From Thermoplasma volcanium GSS1 (GTDB taxonomy: Archaea > Thermoplasmatota > Thermoplasmata > Thermoplasmatales > Thermoplasmataceae), in contig NC_002689.2 of assembly GCF_000011185.1 (NCBI RefSeq), forward strand, positions 248,001 through 312,000: 64,000 bases of DNA, read 5' to 3'. The stretch's first letter is position 1. Every line of letters begins with the position of its first letter. Position numbers and translations under genes: made by a program. Below the pieces are notes generated by a model. It was not told where the DNA came from. It saw only the letters and a program-made list of their open reading frames with translations, and did not search any database. Below, one piece after another: positions 1-9,500 of this stretch.

Positions 1-58
1 CCTTAAATAAAAATTTTGAAATCCCTAAGCTACGTGGAAATATATTATTGTTGGAATT

Positions 59-3055
59 TTGGTAATATCTCTGATTACCGTTACGCCGTTTCAAACACAG
101 GATTCGCATGATTACCGCCATTCAGCTATGCCTGCATCGCCTAACATTGGATATGTTAATAGTACTATACGAACACCGGTGGAAACAAATTATAGCATAC
201 TGACTGCAAGCAAATCTATGCACTACTTTTACCCTCCAAACAGTGAGATCGGGAAAATGTACCATTACGATGGAATCATTACACCTACCAAGATTGCTTC
301 ACCTTCGCCAATGGGTCTATCAGATATCGGTTTATACAACAACTCTGGCCACTTGTCTGCATACAATGTTACCTCATCAAGCGTAATGGGAGAAATCACT
401 CTGAACTCATCTAATGAGTACTACCTTGACGATGATATGCCGAATAGCTTTAGTATACAGCTTAACGCTGTCCTGAACAATGTAACACTTCATGGAACGC
501 CGAAATACGTATTTTGGACACAGAACGTTGTGGTTTATTCTGTCAGGACGCATGAATTAACATTTATTGACAACGTTTGGAATTTTTCAAGCAGGAGCAG
601 TTTTGCACTTCCATTAAGTACTTTAGAGGGGAAAGGAAAAATTGTGTCAAACAAATATTATTACTATGTTGGCCCAACTCTGAATATATCTTTTCCGTTT
701 ACCCTGAAACTATACCTTAACTATTCATTTGCAAACGGGAACGACTTAGTATATTTCAACTACTCTATCCTGAACCCTAGTTATTCGAAGTCAGGATCAT
801 ATGATATGGTTACCTTCAATTCTAATTCTTCAGAGAGCGGGGCCTACTACTTTGTCAGCGGTTACGTAACTTCTCCATCAGGGCTCCTTAATGATGCAGA
901 ACTGGTCATTGGCGGCCCAGGAGGCGGAAGTAATGCAAACTTCTACTCAATCAATGGAACTATGTCCCTATACTTGTTCAATGAAACTGCTCATGCTTAT
1001 GAACCTGTAAAATCTGCGTATGATTATGGTTTTGATACCGGGGAAACTTCCTATGGCGTAAATGTTGGCTGGTCAAATCATACTGCAAAGCTCACTGGTG
1101 GACCAAGCCTTCTATATGGCATGTGGAATGTCTCAGCTTCAGAGAGGATAATTAAAATAGAAGCGCCTTCAGGATCCTTCGTATTTATTTCTCCCGGATC
1201 TGAATTCAATAATACTTCGGCTGTATGGGCGCCTTTAAATGGAATTAACACAACGTTTTATGCAGCTTCAGGTTCATATTCCGCTGCTGTGTTGAAAAAT
1301 TACTATAAGCAGACTTTCTATAATGATATTAATCCCTTAACCAATGCATCATTACTGCCGGACAAATATGCTGGAGTATATACGCCTATAATGATCTTTA
1401 ACAACAGCCAAATAGCAGCATATGGTGCTTTTGGGCTTGGGACTGCAAGCTCTCCATACGCCATATACTTAAATGGAAGCGCTAGCATTAGCCCACTGTT
1501 TGGTGCATTAAACGATTATTTCTTTCCTGTCTTCGCAGGCGTATCTATCGTAAATGTTACAAAGCATCTCATCATTTATTATAATTCCCCGATGTCCATT
1601 AATTATACCGGACATCCAGAATATCAACTCAAAGCCGCTAACCTGCCTCTTAACAACTACCTCACCCTCCAGGTATACGGTTCTTCAAACATATCTATAC
1701 TGAACGCTAGCCTAATATCAGGCTGGTTCCCATCTACTATGGCCGGTTTCATCGTAGGGGACCTTACAGTTTGGAATTCTACCAATGTTCTTGTAGCGTC
1801 AAATACGTTCGTTCCGTTTTCGTATTTCCCTGGTGAGCTGCAGTCTGCATATTTTTCTTCACTTCTTATTTATGGAGCTCCGGATACTCTAGAGAATGAT
1901 ACCATATGGGGAAACACATTCCCTGGCCCGATCATCGCTGGAGTAAACACGACAACTGGTCTCTTTATGGACGCCTCCGGAAACTTGGTCTACAACAACT
2001 TTTTCACCGAACAAGACATTGCGTATTCTCCCAACATAAACATATACACCGGCAAGAACGCCACCTATCATGATTATTGGAGCCTTTCGAACAAGGAACC
2101 CGTGAATTATACGATTTACGTTAATGGAATACCATTAATAGGCAGCATAATAGGAGGTGGATTCGAAGGTGGCAATTACTGGGGCAGCCCTTATATTACG
2201 GGCCCATGGAATGAACAAGGATACATTGAATCAGGATACGATTACTATCCGTTGAATTACTTCAGCTATATTCTTTTTCTGCACGCATCCGGATTGCCAA
2301 AAGGCCTAAGTTGGCAGGCATCAATCAACGGTGTTTATTATGTGTCGAACACGCCGTATATGAACGTATCTCTCTACAACGATGGCAATAGCTCATTCTC
2401 AGTTTATTTGCCGCCAGGATATATCTACAGCGGCGAAAACTATATTTATGCTTACAAAAATAATACATACTACAACTTTACAGTAAATACGGGCGTATTG
2501 TTCTCCGTTACGTTCAATGAAGAGGGTCTTCCAGGTAATTCAACTTGGGAAGTACAAGTCGCAGGAAACATATACGCATCCATTTCGAGATCAATTACAG
2601 TTCTGCTTCCAAATGGTACGTATACCTATGAAATATACGGTCCGTATGGGTATTCCCCACATAACAGCTATGGCTATCTTAATGTATCAGGTTCTTCGTC
2701 GATCATTTCTGTGAAATTTACAACTAGTATGTACATTTTAACAGTATCTGAACACGGGCTTCCAAAAGGTACAGATTGGTTCATAGTGGTGGATGGTAAA
2801 GTCTACTACGGAAATACCTCTACCATTAAAATTCTCCTGCCACCAGGCAGGTATTCGATCTACGCAGATACAATACCTGGTTATTCCAAAACTCTATCAA
2901 CAAATACTATTATAATAAATGGAAAAAACTTGGATGTGTCGGTCACATATATCCAGAACAGGGACATCATTTTCTATTACTATATTATAGCATCAACAGC
3001 TGCAGGGCTCATTGCAGGAGCGGCCATCGGTTTTTATATTAGAAGAAAACATTGA
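59..3055 (+). CDS. Thermopsin-like surface protease (peptidase family A5)
   Basis: Large extracytoplasmic protein of 998 codons. Residues about 80-175 carry the thermopsin signature as I know it: the blocks SPMGLSDIGL, FSIQLNAVL and FIDNVWNF. Thermopsins are acid proteases working outside the cell near pH 2. Three related C-terminal repeats of about 70-75 residues follow (near 740, 820 and 900), each with a GLP motif followed by an LPPG or LPNG turn, then a membrane span (about 970-990) and a basic RRKH tail, so the protein is probably anchored with its catalytic part outside. Asn-x-Ser/Thr sites are abundant, fitting a glycosylated surface protein. The start is uncertain: TTG at 59 is the first usual start codon, but the hydrophobic N-terminus continues upstream in frame to about 38, suggesting a longer signal peptide. 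Family assignment is firm; activity is inferred. Confidence 0.82.
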   Translation: MVISLITVTPFQTQDSHDYRHSAMPASPNIGYVNSTIRTPVETNYSILTASKSMHYFYPPNSEIGKMYHYDGIITPTKIASPSPMGLSDIGLYNNSGHLSAYNVTSSSVMGEITLNSSNEYYLDDDMPNSFSIQLNAVLNNVTLHGTPKYVFWTQNVVVYSVRTHELTFIDNVWNFSSRSSFALPLSTLEGKGKIVSNKYYYYVGPTLNISFPFTLKLYLNYSFANGNDLVYFNYSILNPSYSKSGSYDMVTFNSNSSESGAYYFVSGYVTSPSGLLNDAELVIGGPGGGSNANFYSINGTMSLYLFNETAHAYEPVKSAYDYGFDTGETSYGVNVGWSNHTAKLTGGPSLLYGMWNVSASERIIKIEAPSGSFVFISPGSEFNNTSAVWAPLNGINTTFYAASGSYSAAVLKNYYKQTFYNDINPLTNASLLPDKYAGVYTPIMIFNNSQIAAYGAFGLGTASSPYAIYLNGSASISPLFGALNDYFFPVFAGVSIVNVTKHLIIYYNSPMSINYTGHPEYQLKAANLPLNNYLTLQVYGSSNISILNASLISGWFPSTMAGFIVGDLTVWNSTNVLVASNTFVPFSYFPGELQSAYFSSLLIYGAPDTLENDTIWGNTFPGPIIAGVNTTTGLFMDASGNLVYNNFFTEQDIAYSPNINIYTGKNATYHDYWSLSNKEPVNYTIYVNGIPLIGSIIGGGFEGGNYWGSPYITGPWNEQGYIESGYDYYPLNYFSYILFLHASGLPKGLSWQASINGVYYVSNTPYMNVSLYNDGNSSFSVYLPPGYIYSGENYIYAYKNNTYYNFTVNTGVLFSVTFNEEGLPGNSTWEVQVAGNIYASISRSITVLLPNGTYTYEIYGPYGYSPHNSYGYLNVSGSSSIISVKFTTSMYILTVSEHGLPKGTDWFIVVDGKVYYGNTSTIKILLPPGRYSIYADTIPGYSKTLSTNTIIINGKNLDVSVTYIQNRDIIFYYYIIASTAAGLIAGAAIGFYIRRKH

Positions 3056-3087
3056 AGATCTTCGTTCCTAGTTTTTTTAGAAAATCT

Positions 3088-3597
3088 TTATTCATTTATT
3101 AATACAGCTTGGGGAAAGATAGATTTTATGGCAACTTCGACAACTTCATCACCCGTTGAAGAAATGAAATAAAGAGAGTTTCGATTATGTTCTGGATCCA
3201 TACTTTCAAGGAGTTCGGATAAAAAGACCGAGGTAAGTTCCTTGTCTTCGTACTCTAGGCTTGATATATGAAGATTTTCGTACCCCGTTATTATGATGTT
3301 CAGGTTGTTGATCTGCAATGCTTCCGAAAATATCTCAACGGCAAGTTGGTACCCAAGCGCTCTTGCTCTTTCTCTGGTATCGGCCAATGTGCTGGAATAC
3401 CCTCCGAATTCGAACAAATCAGAATCTGGAAATTCAACTGCTATTCTATTTGCTATACTCCGGTTTCCATATGTATATATAACTATTTTTCTTCCTTTCG
3501 ATCGCCATAATTGCTCTATAACAGTTCTTTTAAGAGATACTATGTTGTGGTTGACAATTACATAGACGTTTCTGTTATTAATCTTTCCAAATAACAC
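3088..3597 (-). CDS. Hypothetical protein, possibly a degenerate RecA/KaiC-like fold
   Basis: 169-residue soluble protein read from GTG. I do not recognise a family with certainty. The alternation of hydrophobic strands (VYVIVNHN, KIVIYTYG, LNIIITGYENL, SLYFISSTGDEV) with helices looks like a P-loop-type alpha/beta fold, but there is no Walker A motif. The gene converges on the thermopsin-like gene with a gap of about 30 bp and stands alone. The roughly 200 bp between its start and the citrate synthase gene would contain both divergent promoters. Confidence 0.55.
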   Translation of the reverse strand: MLFGKINNRNVYVIVNHNIVSLKRTVIEQLWRSKGRKIVIYTYGNRSIANRIAVEFPDSDLFEFGGYSSTLADTRERARALGYQLAVEIFSEALQINNLNIIITGYENLHISSLEYEDKELTSVFLSELLESMDPEHNRNSLYFISSTGDEVVEVAIKSIFPQAVLINE

Positions 3598-3795
3598 AGT
3601 GTAAGAACGTATGTATGTATTAAGATTGATTTACGGTTCACACATCTTTCGCAGCGCAATAAATTGAAACATGATATGATAATATTTATTCAATTTTAAA
3701 TACATATTTCACGTTTAGCGTATGCATAATACAACGATATATGTAGCGAACCTTAAAATAACGTGAAACGATATTAGAAATGTAGAGGTGTTTTT

Positions 3796-4956
3796 ATGCC
3801 GGAAACAACTGAAGAAATTAGCAAGGGTTTGGAAGATGTCAACATTAAATGGACAAGGCTAACAACTATAGATGGAAATAAAGGTATCCTTAGATATGGG
3901 GGATACTCCGTAGAGGATATAATCAATAACGGCGCACAGGCAGAGGAGATTCAGTACCTTTTCTTATATGGAGAATTACCTAATGCACAGGAATTAAAGA
4001 TCTTTAAAGAAAATGTGCAAAAAGGATATAACATTCCAGATTTCGTAATAAATTCAATTAGGCAGCTTCCAAGAGAATCAGATGCAGTTGCAATGCAGAT
4101 GGCTGCAGTTGCGTCTATGGCAGCATCTGAAATAAAGTTCAAGTGGAATAAGGATACGGACAGGGATGTTGCTGCACAGATGATAGGCAGCATGTCCGCT
4201 ATAACTGCAAATGTCTATAGGCATATCCTCGGTATGCCAGCTGAGAGGCCAAAACCGTCTGACAGCTATGCTGAAAGCTTCCTTAAAGCTGCCTTTGGCA
4301 GGAATGTTACAAAGGAGGAAGTAGATGCAATAAACACTGCGCTAATACTTTACACAGACCACGAGGTTCCTGCGTCAACAACTGCAGGACTTGTTGCTGT
4401 ATCAACATTGAGTGATATTTACTCTGGCATAACTGCTGCTCTTGCTGCACTCAAGGGCCCGCTCCATGGTGGTGCTGCAGAAGCCGCAATAGCGCAGTTT
4501 GATGAAATAAAAGAGCCTTCAAACGTAGAGAAATGGTTCAATGACAACATAATAAACGGCAAGAAGAGGCTCATGGGATTCGGGCACAGAGTATATAAGA
4601 CATATGATCCAAGGGCAAAGATATTCAAGGGAATAGCTGAGAATCTCTCCAAGAATAATGCAGAGGTAAAGAAAATATACGATATAGCCACAAAGTTGGA
4701 GGACCTCGGTGTTAAACAGTTTGGATCAAAAGGCATATACCCGAACACAGACTACTTCTCTGGCATAGTTTACATGTCCGTAGGTTTCCCCCTTAGGAAC
4801 AACATATACACTGCTCTGTTTGCCCTATCAAGGGTTACTGGCTGGGAAGCACACTTCATAGAGTACGTAGAAGAACAGCAGAGATTAATAAGGCCAAGGG
4901 CTGTCTATGTTGGCCCTGCTGAGAGAAAATTTGTAAAACTACCTGACAGAAAATAA
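3796..4956 (+). CDS. gltA: Citrate synthase
   Basis: Condenses oxaloacetate and acetyl-CoA to citrate at the entry of the TCA cycle. The 386-residue length is normal for the short archaeal enzyme. The active-site segments are all present: the His in YTDHEVPAS, GPLHGGAAEAA and GFGHRVYKTYDPRAK, and the C-terminal Arg in RLIRPRAVYVGP. The sequence is nearly that of the crystallised Thermoplasma acidophilum enzyme, from memory. A strong ribosome binding site (GAGGTG, about 3785-3790) precedes ATG, so the mRNA has a leader. It is monocistronic and converges on the DsrE-like gene 11 bp downstream. Confidence 0.97.
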   Translation: MPETTEEISKGLEDVNIKWTRLTTIDGNKGILRYGGYSVEDIINNGAQAEEIQYLFLYGELPNAQELKIFKENVQKGYNIPDFVINSIRQLPRESDAVAMQMAAVASMAASEIKFKWNKDTDRDVAAQMIGSMSAITANVYRHILGMPAERPKPSDSYAESFLKAAFGRNVTKEEVDAINTALILYTDHEVPASTTAGLVAVSTLSDIYSGITAALAALKGPLHGGAAEAAIAQFDEIKEPSNVEKWFNDNIINGKKRLMGFGHRVYKTYDPRAKIFKGIAENLSKNNAEVKKIYDIATKLEDLGVKQFGSKGIYPNTDYFSGIVYMSVGFPLRNNIYTALFALSRVTGWEAHFIEYVEEQQRLIRPRAVYVGPAERKFVKLPDRK

Positions 4957-4967
4957 AATAATTTAAT

Positions 4968-5285
4968 TTAAAGGACCAGGTACATATAACCTTCCTGTTT
5001 CCTTTTTATTATTTCTTTTAGGCTCGCTGGTACGTATACAACGCCAGGGGCAAGCTCATCCTTTTGTATGTTTCTAGCTTCCATTGAGGTGCCGCATGCC
5101 ACTACCTGTACTTTCTTGTTCTTCAAAATCGGCCCGATCCTATTCTTTTCGGTAACTGCAGCTATCCCTCCGTTTAAATAAACAACTTCTACTAGTTCAG
5201 TTTCAGGCATCTCCGAAAGATGAGTAGCTGCCGTTATGGACATTGGTATTTTTTCCTCCGAATCAACGGACAGAATTATTTTCAT
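4968..5285 (-). CDS. DsrE/DsrF-like small protein
   Basis: 105-residue cytoplasmic protein with the DsrE-type order: N-terminal strand KIILSVDS, a helix, a strand ending VYLNGG, then a Cys-containing segment VVACGTSMEARN near residue 62 and a final helix. Members of this family carry or relay sulfur, or are simply small trimeric alpha/beta proteins. The single Cys in the CGTS segment is where active members hold sulfur. It stands alone, so the partner is unknown. Family call is moderate; function is unassigned. Confidence 0.7.
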   Translation of the reverse strand: MKIILSVDSEEKIPMSITAATHLSEMPETELVEVVYLNGGIAAVTEKNRIGPILKNKKVQVVACGTSMEARNIQKDELAPGVVYVPASLKEIIKRKQEGYMYLVL

Positions 5286-5582
5286 AAGAAAATGAGCGTA
5301 TATGCAGAATTAAGCTTTATACCGGCATCTAGATATATCACGAGTGTGATGATATTTTACACCTTGTTCGTATTTTCTGCTTTACAGAACGTTATGCTAG
5401 GTATATCGGCAATTTTATTTCGTTACGTTATGATCTATGTAAATTTTTTCATTTTCCTCTCATAGAAGTAGATATATTTTAACTTTTATCTATGTATTGG
5501 TTAGAAAATAATAATGGTCTTTAGAAATTTATTTAATGAATAAAAATTATTTATAAATTTGACTGGGGAATTAACTGTAGGC

Positions 5583-6161
5583 TCAAAGCGGGAGGTGCAT
5601 ACCCAGGGCGAATGTTGTAACAGCGGCAAAGAAAAGATACATTAGCCACGTTCCTGTTATTAGGTGGAAAGCCCCTTTAATTCTAGTCCAGGATGCGGAA
5701 TGTAGAAGGCTCGCAGGAATATCTGATATATAGACGAGGGCAAGCAGCACGAAAAGTGTAGCGACTGGTACGTCACCGGCTTTGAAAAAGACAAACGCTC
5801 CTGTTATGCTTATCCATAGAAATGCGATGGCCATATAGCCGTCCACAGTTGTGTCTCCGCCTACGTATTTGTTTATTCCCAGAGCGAACCAGTGAACACC
5901 ATAGGCAGTGAATGCAGTTGCGGCCATGTAGAGCACTGGGCTTGCCTGGAATGCATTGAATACAGTCAAACCGAGAAAGAGTTAAGTCCCAGTAACGAAC
6001 TGCATGAAGCCGGGCATCCATATTCCCCATTGGCCAAGCACGTGGTTGACCTTGTCCGTATTCTCCTTAGGAATACGGAAAAATTCCCATCCGCCGTATA
6101 TGAAGTATCCACTTCCTAGCCCAAAAAATCCTATTGCCAAAGGTGGTAGTGGGCCTGTCAT
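5583..6161 (-). pseudogene. Acetate/succinate transporter-like gene (AceTr, GPR1/FUN34/YaaH family) with an in-frame stop
   Basis: Reading leftwards from ATG at 6161 gives a membrane protein beginning MTGPLPPLAIGFFGLGSGYF, whose frame runs for 192 codons to 5583 but contains one TAA at codon 60 (between FVTGT and LFLGLTVF). On both sides the frame is intact and reads as one protein with about six membrane spans and AceTr-like Gly-rich helices. Family carriers move acetate or succinate with protons, or CO2. Since tyrosine TAT/TAC would fit the place of TAA, a one-base nonsense change (or sequencing error) is the simplest explanation. The first part could still make a 59-residue stub. A restart at TTG 5969 would give a carrier lacking its N-terminus. 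A GGTG ribosome binding site and a TTTAAATAAA box lie upstream. Confidence 0.7.
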
Positions 6162-6541
6162 TTTTTAGCACCACTACACAGTCTCATCTGTAATTTATTT
6201 AAATGTGGTGTAGTATCTTGTTATCAAATACAGGCATTTTTATAAATGTTTATAATATCATACTATTTAGTATAAGCCTTATTATAAAAATTTGTTCAAG
6301 ATATTTGTTGTTATGAAAAATGATGTGAGTTTATAGTTCCTATAAATACATATTTTTACATTATGCTAATATTTTATTTTACTTATCTGTTTCCCATTAG
6401 CGATACAATAATTTAGAATATAATTATATTTATAAGTTAAGTCCTGCTTATTACTTGAAAATTCTTAAATATCGAAGGTCAATTTTTAAATGTAACTGAG
6501 GTGCAAACTAGGGTAAATGCACCTTGTTTTAAAATTAGGAG
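6162..6541. promoter_or_regulatory. Divergent intergenic region with an inverted repeat near the transporter promoter
   Basis: 380 bp of AT-rich spacer between the broken AceTr-type gene and the formate-dehydrogenase operon. A TATA-like stretch for the leftward gene (TTTAAATAAA on the minus strand, about 6192-6203) is flanked by a 7-bp inverted repeat, ACTACAC at 6173-6179 and GTGTAGT at 6208-6214. I see no open frame or structured RNA. The rightward operon has a GGAG-type ribosome binding site at 6537-6541, so its transcript has a leader. Confidence 0.4.
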
Positions 6542-6550
6542 TTGATAGTT

Positions 6551-9496
6551 GTGGAAGTTGGTGAAGTTATAGAGTTTTATGCTGGCAGTAAGTCGCTCAA
6601 AGGAGAAAAAAATCAGACAATATTGCAAGCGCTTTTGCTAAATGGTATCGATATTCCACACATATGTTACCATCCAAGCCTTGGCCCTATAAACACTTGC
6701 GATACATGCCTTGTAGATATGAACGGAAAAATTGTACGTTCATGTTCCACTTATTTAGAGCAGGGAGCCAAGATAGATTACAATTCAAATAGGGTTCTAG
6801 AACTGCAAAGGGAAGCTGTTCAAAGAATGCTGCACAATCATGACTTGTACTGTACGGTCTGCGACAACAACAACGGAGATTGCCCTCTTCACAATGCTGT
6901 ACATGACCTTGAAATAGATAACCAGAAGTATCCCTACGAACCAAAACCGTACCCTGTGGATGATTCTAATCCGTTCTACGTCTACGATCCGAATCAATGC
7001 ATATTATGTGGCCGATGCGTTGAGGCATGCCAAGACGTACAGGTCAACGAAACCCTGAGTATAGACTGGAGCAGGGAAAGGCCAAGAGTTGTGTGGGACA
7101 ACGACGTTCCCATAAATGAATCTTCGTGCGTATCGTGTGGCCATTGTGTTACTGTTTGCCCTGTTAATGCGTTAATGGAAAAGACAATGTTAGGCAAGGC
7201 CGGTTTCCTCACAGGTTTAGAAAAGAATACGAAGCAGAAGATGATAGACGTGGTAAAATCTATAGAGCCAGAAATAACAATGTCTCCAATAATGGCCATA
7301 AGCAACATCGAATCAAAGATGCGCTCCAGCAGGATAAAGAAGACAAAAACAGTCTGTACATACTGCGGAGTAGGCTGCTCCTTTGAGATGTGGACAATGG
7401 GAAGGGAAATTTTAAAGGTTCAGCCGCAGCCTGAATCACCAGCGAACGGGATATCTACATGCATAAAGGGAAAGTTTGGCTGGGACTTTGTTAACAGCAA
7501 AGAAAGGCTAACAAGCCCCCTAATAAGGGATGGCGAAAGGTTCAGGAGGGCTACATGGGAAGAGGCTTTGGATCTAGTGGCAAAAAAGCTAAGGGAGATA
7601 AAGGACAAGTATGGTGGGGATGCCATAGAGTTCATAGCGTCCTCGAAGGGCACTAACGAGGAAGCGTATCTAATGCAGAAACTGGCCCGCCAAGTATTTG
7701 GTACGAATAACGTCGACAACAGCTCTAGGTTCTGTCAGGCCCCAGCAACTACTGGCCTTTGGCGCACTGTAGGTTACGGGGGAGATTCCGGCTCTATACA
7801 GGACATATACATGGCGGATCTTGTAATAGCCATTGGTACAAATACAGCTGAATCCCATCCTGTACTTGCAACGAGGGTTAAGAGGGCACACAAGCTCAAT
7901 GGGCAAAAACTGATCGTGTCCGATCTAAGGATGCATGAGATGGCACGGAGGGCAGACTTATTCCTGCATCCAAAGCCAGGGACGGATATCGTATGGCTTA
8001 GCGCTGTAACTAAATATATATTGGATAAAGGCTGGGAAGATAAGAGCTTCATCAGGGAAAGAGTAAGTGGCTTTGAAGATTATGTTAAGAGCCTAGAGCC
8101 TTTCACAATGGAATTTGCTGAGGAAGCGACTGGTATCAGCAAGGAGACGCTGATGAAGGTTGCTAACATGATACACGAAGCTAAGAACATGGTTATCCTC
8201 TGGGCCATGGGAGTTACTCAGCATCAGGCCGGTAGTGATACTTCTACCGCTATATCGAATCTGCTCCTAATAACTGGAAACTATGGGCGACACGGTACCG
8301 GTGCATATCCCCTAAGGGGACACAATAACGTGCAGGGGGCAAGCGACTTCGGTGCGATGAATGCTTACTTGCCAGGTTATCAGCCTGTCTCAGATCCAAC
8401 TGTTAGGAAGAAATTTGAAGATGCGTGGCACTGCACTATACCTGAAAAGCCAGGGCTTGATAACAATACATGCCTGGAAGGGATAATGAATGGAAAAATA
8501 AGGGCAATGTATGTAGTAGGAGAAGAACTGGTAGAAACTGGATCGGATTCAAACTTCATCAGGGATCAACTTGAAAAACTTGATTTCCTAGTTGTAGAGG
8601 ATCTATTCCTCTCTGAAACGGCAAAATATGCTGACGTAGTTCTTCCTGCTTCTGCAAGCCTTGAGAAGGAAGGCACCTTCGTAAACACAGAGAGGAGGAT
8701 ACAGAGAATATATGAGGTTATGGCTCCGCTGCCAGGTACTAGGCCAGATTGGCAGATAATACAGGATATTGCAAACAGGCTTGGGGCTAGATGGAATTAT
8801 GGGCATCCATCTGAAATAATGGAAGAGGCGGCTTCTCTTTCGCCAATATTTGCAGGAGTTAGGTATGAACTCCTTGAAGGCTTCAAAAGTTTGCAGTGGC
8901 CAGTACGTAGCGACGGGAAGGATTCCCCACTGCTCTATGAAAAAGAATTTAACTTTCCAGACGGCAAAGCAAGGCTCTATCCGCTCAAGTACAACCCGCC
9001 GCTTTCATCGGGCTTGGAATTTGATCTGCACCTTAACAACGGAAGGCTGCTGGAACATTTCCATGAGGGAAATGAAACGTACAAATCGCCAGGGATAAGA
9101 TCTAAAGTGCCAGGTACGTTTGTCGAAGTCTCTCCTGATCTAGCCAAAGAGCGTGGACTGGAAACAGGCGACTTGGTTAGGATAACCTCGGAGTATGGGA
9201 GTATAAAGGTAAGCGTCCTTGTATCGGACAGAGTTTCAGGGAAAGAGCTGTATATGCCCATGAACGCGTCTGGAGATTCTGCAGTAAACTTACTTACAGG
9301 ACGCTTAATGGATCCGACTGCACACACACCCGCCTACAAGGAGGTGTCTGTGAGGCTCGAGAAGATAACGGGCAAGAGAGGTCCGCCTCCGCTGCCATCA
9401 ACGAATCCGAGAAATGCCATACCGCACCCACAGATAGGCGTACAGGTTGAGAAAAAATGGGCCAGAAAGGATTACGTTAAGCTTACTACGGAGTGA
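6551..9496 (+). CDS. fdhA: Formate dehydrogenase-like molybdopterin oxidoreductase with NuoG-type N-terminal iron-sulfur domains
   Basis: About 981 residues. In order: a [2Fe-2S] domain (CDTC near residue 50), a His-Cys [4Fe-4S] motif (HDLYCTVCDNNNGDCPLH, about 95-115), two ferredoxin clusters (CILCGRCVEAC, CVSCGHCVTVCP, about 150-205), a further cluster motif CTYCGVGC near 270, then the large bis-MGD molybdopterin domain and a C-terminal dinucleotide-binding domain. Cys 395 in SSRFCQAP is the expected metal ligand in place of selenocysteine. The next residue is Gln, where typical formate dehydrogenases have His. fdhD downstream supports a formate-dehydrogenase-type enzyme, but the substrate is inferred. 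I chose GTG 6551 because AGGAG at 6537-6541 lies 9 nt before it; TTG 6542 would abut the site. There is no twin-arginine signal, so it is cytoplasmic. Confidence 0.85.
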   Translation: MEVGEVIEFYAGSKSLKGEKNQTILQALLLNGIDIPHICYHPSLGPINTCDTCLVDMNGKIVRSCSTYLEQGAKIDYNSNRVLELQREAVQRMLHNHDLYCTVCDNNNGDCPLHNAVHDLEIDNQKYPYEPKPYPVDDSNPFYVYDPNQCILCGRCVEACQDVQVNETLSIDWSRERPRVVWDNDVPINESSCVSCGHCVTVCPVNALMEKTMLGKAGFLTGLEKNTKQKMIDVVKSIEPEITMSPIMAISNIESKMRSSRIKKTKTVCTYCGVGCSFEMWTMGREILKVQPQPESPANGISTCIKGKFGWDFVNSKERLTSPLIRDGERFRRATWEEALDLVAKKLREIKDKYGGDAIEFIASSKGTNEEAYLMQKLARQVFGTNNVDNSSRFCQAPATTGLWRTVGYGGDSGSIQDIYMADLVIAIGTNTAESHPVLATRVKRAHKLNGQKLIVSDLRMHEMARRADLFLHPKPGTDIVWLSAVTKYILDKGWEDKSFIRERVSGFEDYVKSLEPFTMEFAEEATGISKETLMKVANMIHEAKNMVILWAMGVTQHQAGSDTSTAISNLLLITGNYGRHGTGAYPLRGHNNVQGASDFGAMNAYLPGYQPVSDPTVRKKFEDAWHCTIPEKPGLDNNTCLEGIMNGKIRAMYVVGEELVETGSDSNFIRDQLEKLDFLVVEDLFLSETAKYADVVLPASASLEKEGTFVNTERRIQRIYEVMAPLPGTRPDWQIIQDIANRLGARWNYGHPSEIMEEAASLSPIFAGVRYELLEGFKSLQWPVRSDGKDSPLLYEKEFNFPDGKARLYPLKYNPPLSSGLEFDLHLNNGRLLEHFHEGNETYKSPGIRSKVPGTFVEVSPDLAKERGLETGDLVRITSEYGSIKVSVLVSDRVSGKELYMPMNASGDSAVNLLTGRLMDPTAHTPAYKEVSVRLEKITGKRGPPPLPSTNPRNAIPHPQIGVQVEKKWARKDYVKLTTE

Positions 9497-9500
9497 TGAC

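Noticed and set aside
7733-7735. Selenocysteine at the formate dehydrogenase active site
   Set aside because: The codon is TGT (Cys), not TGA, and there is no in-frame TGA in the gene.
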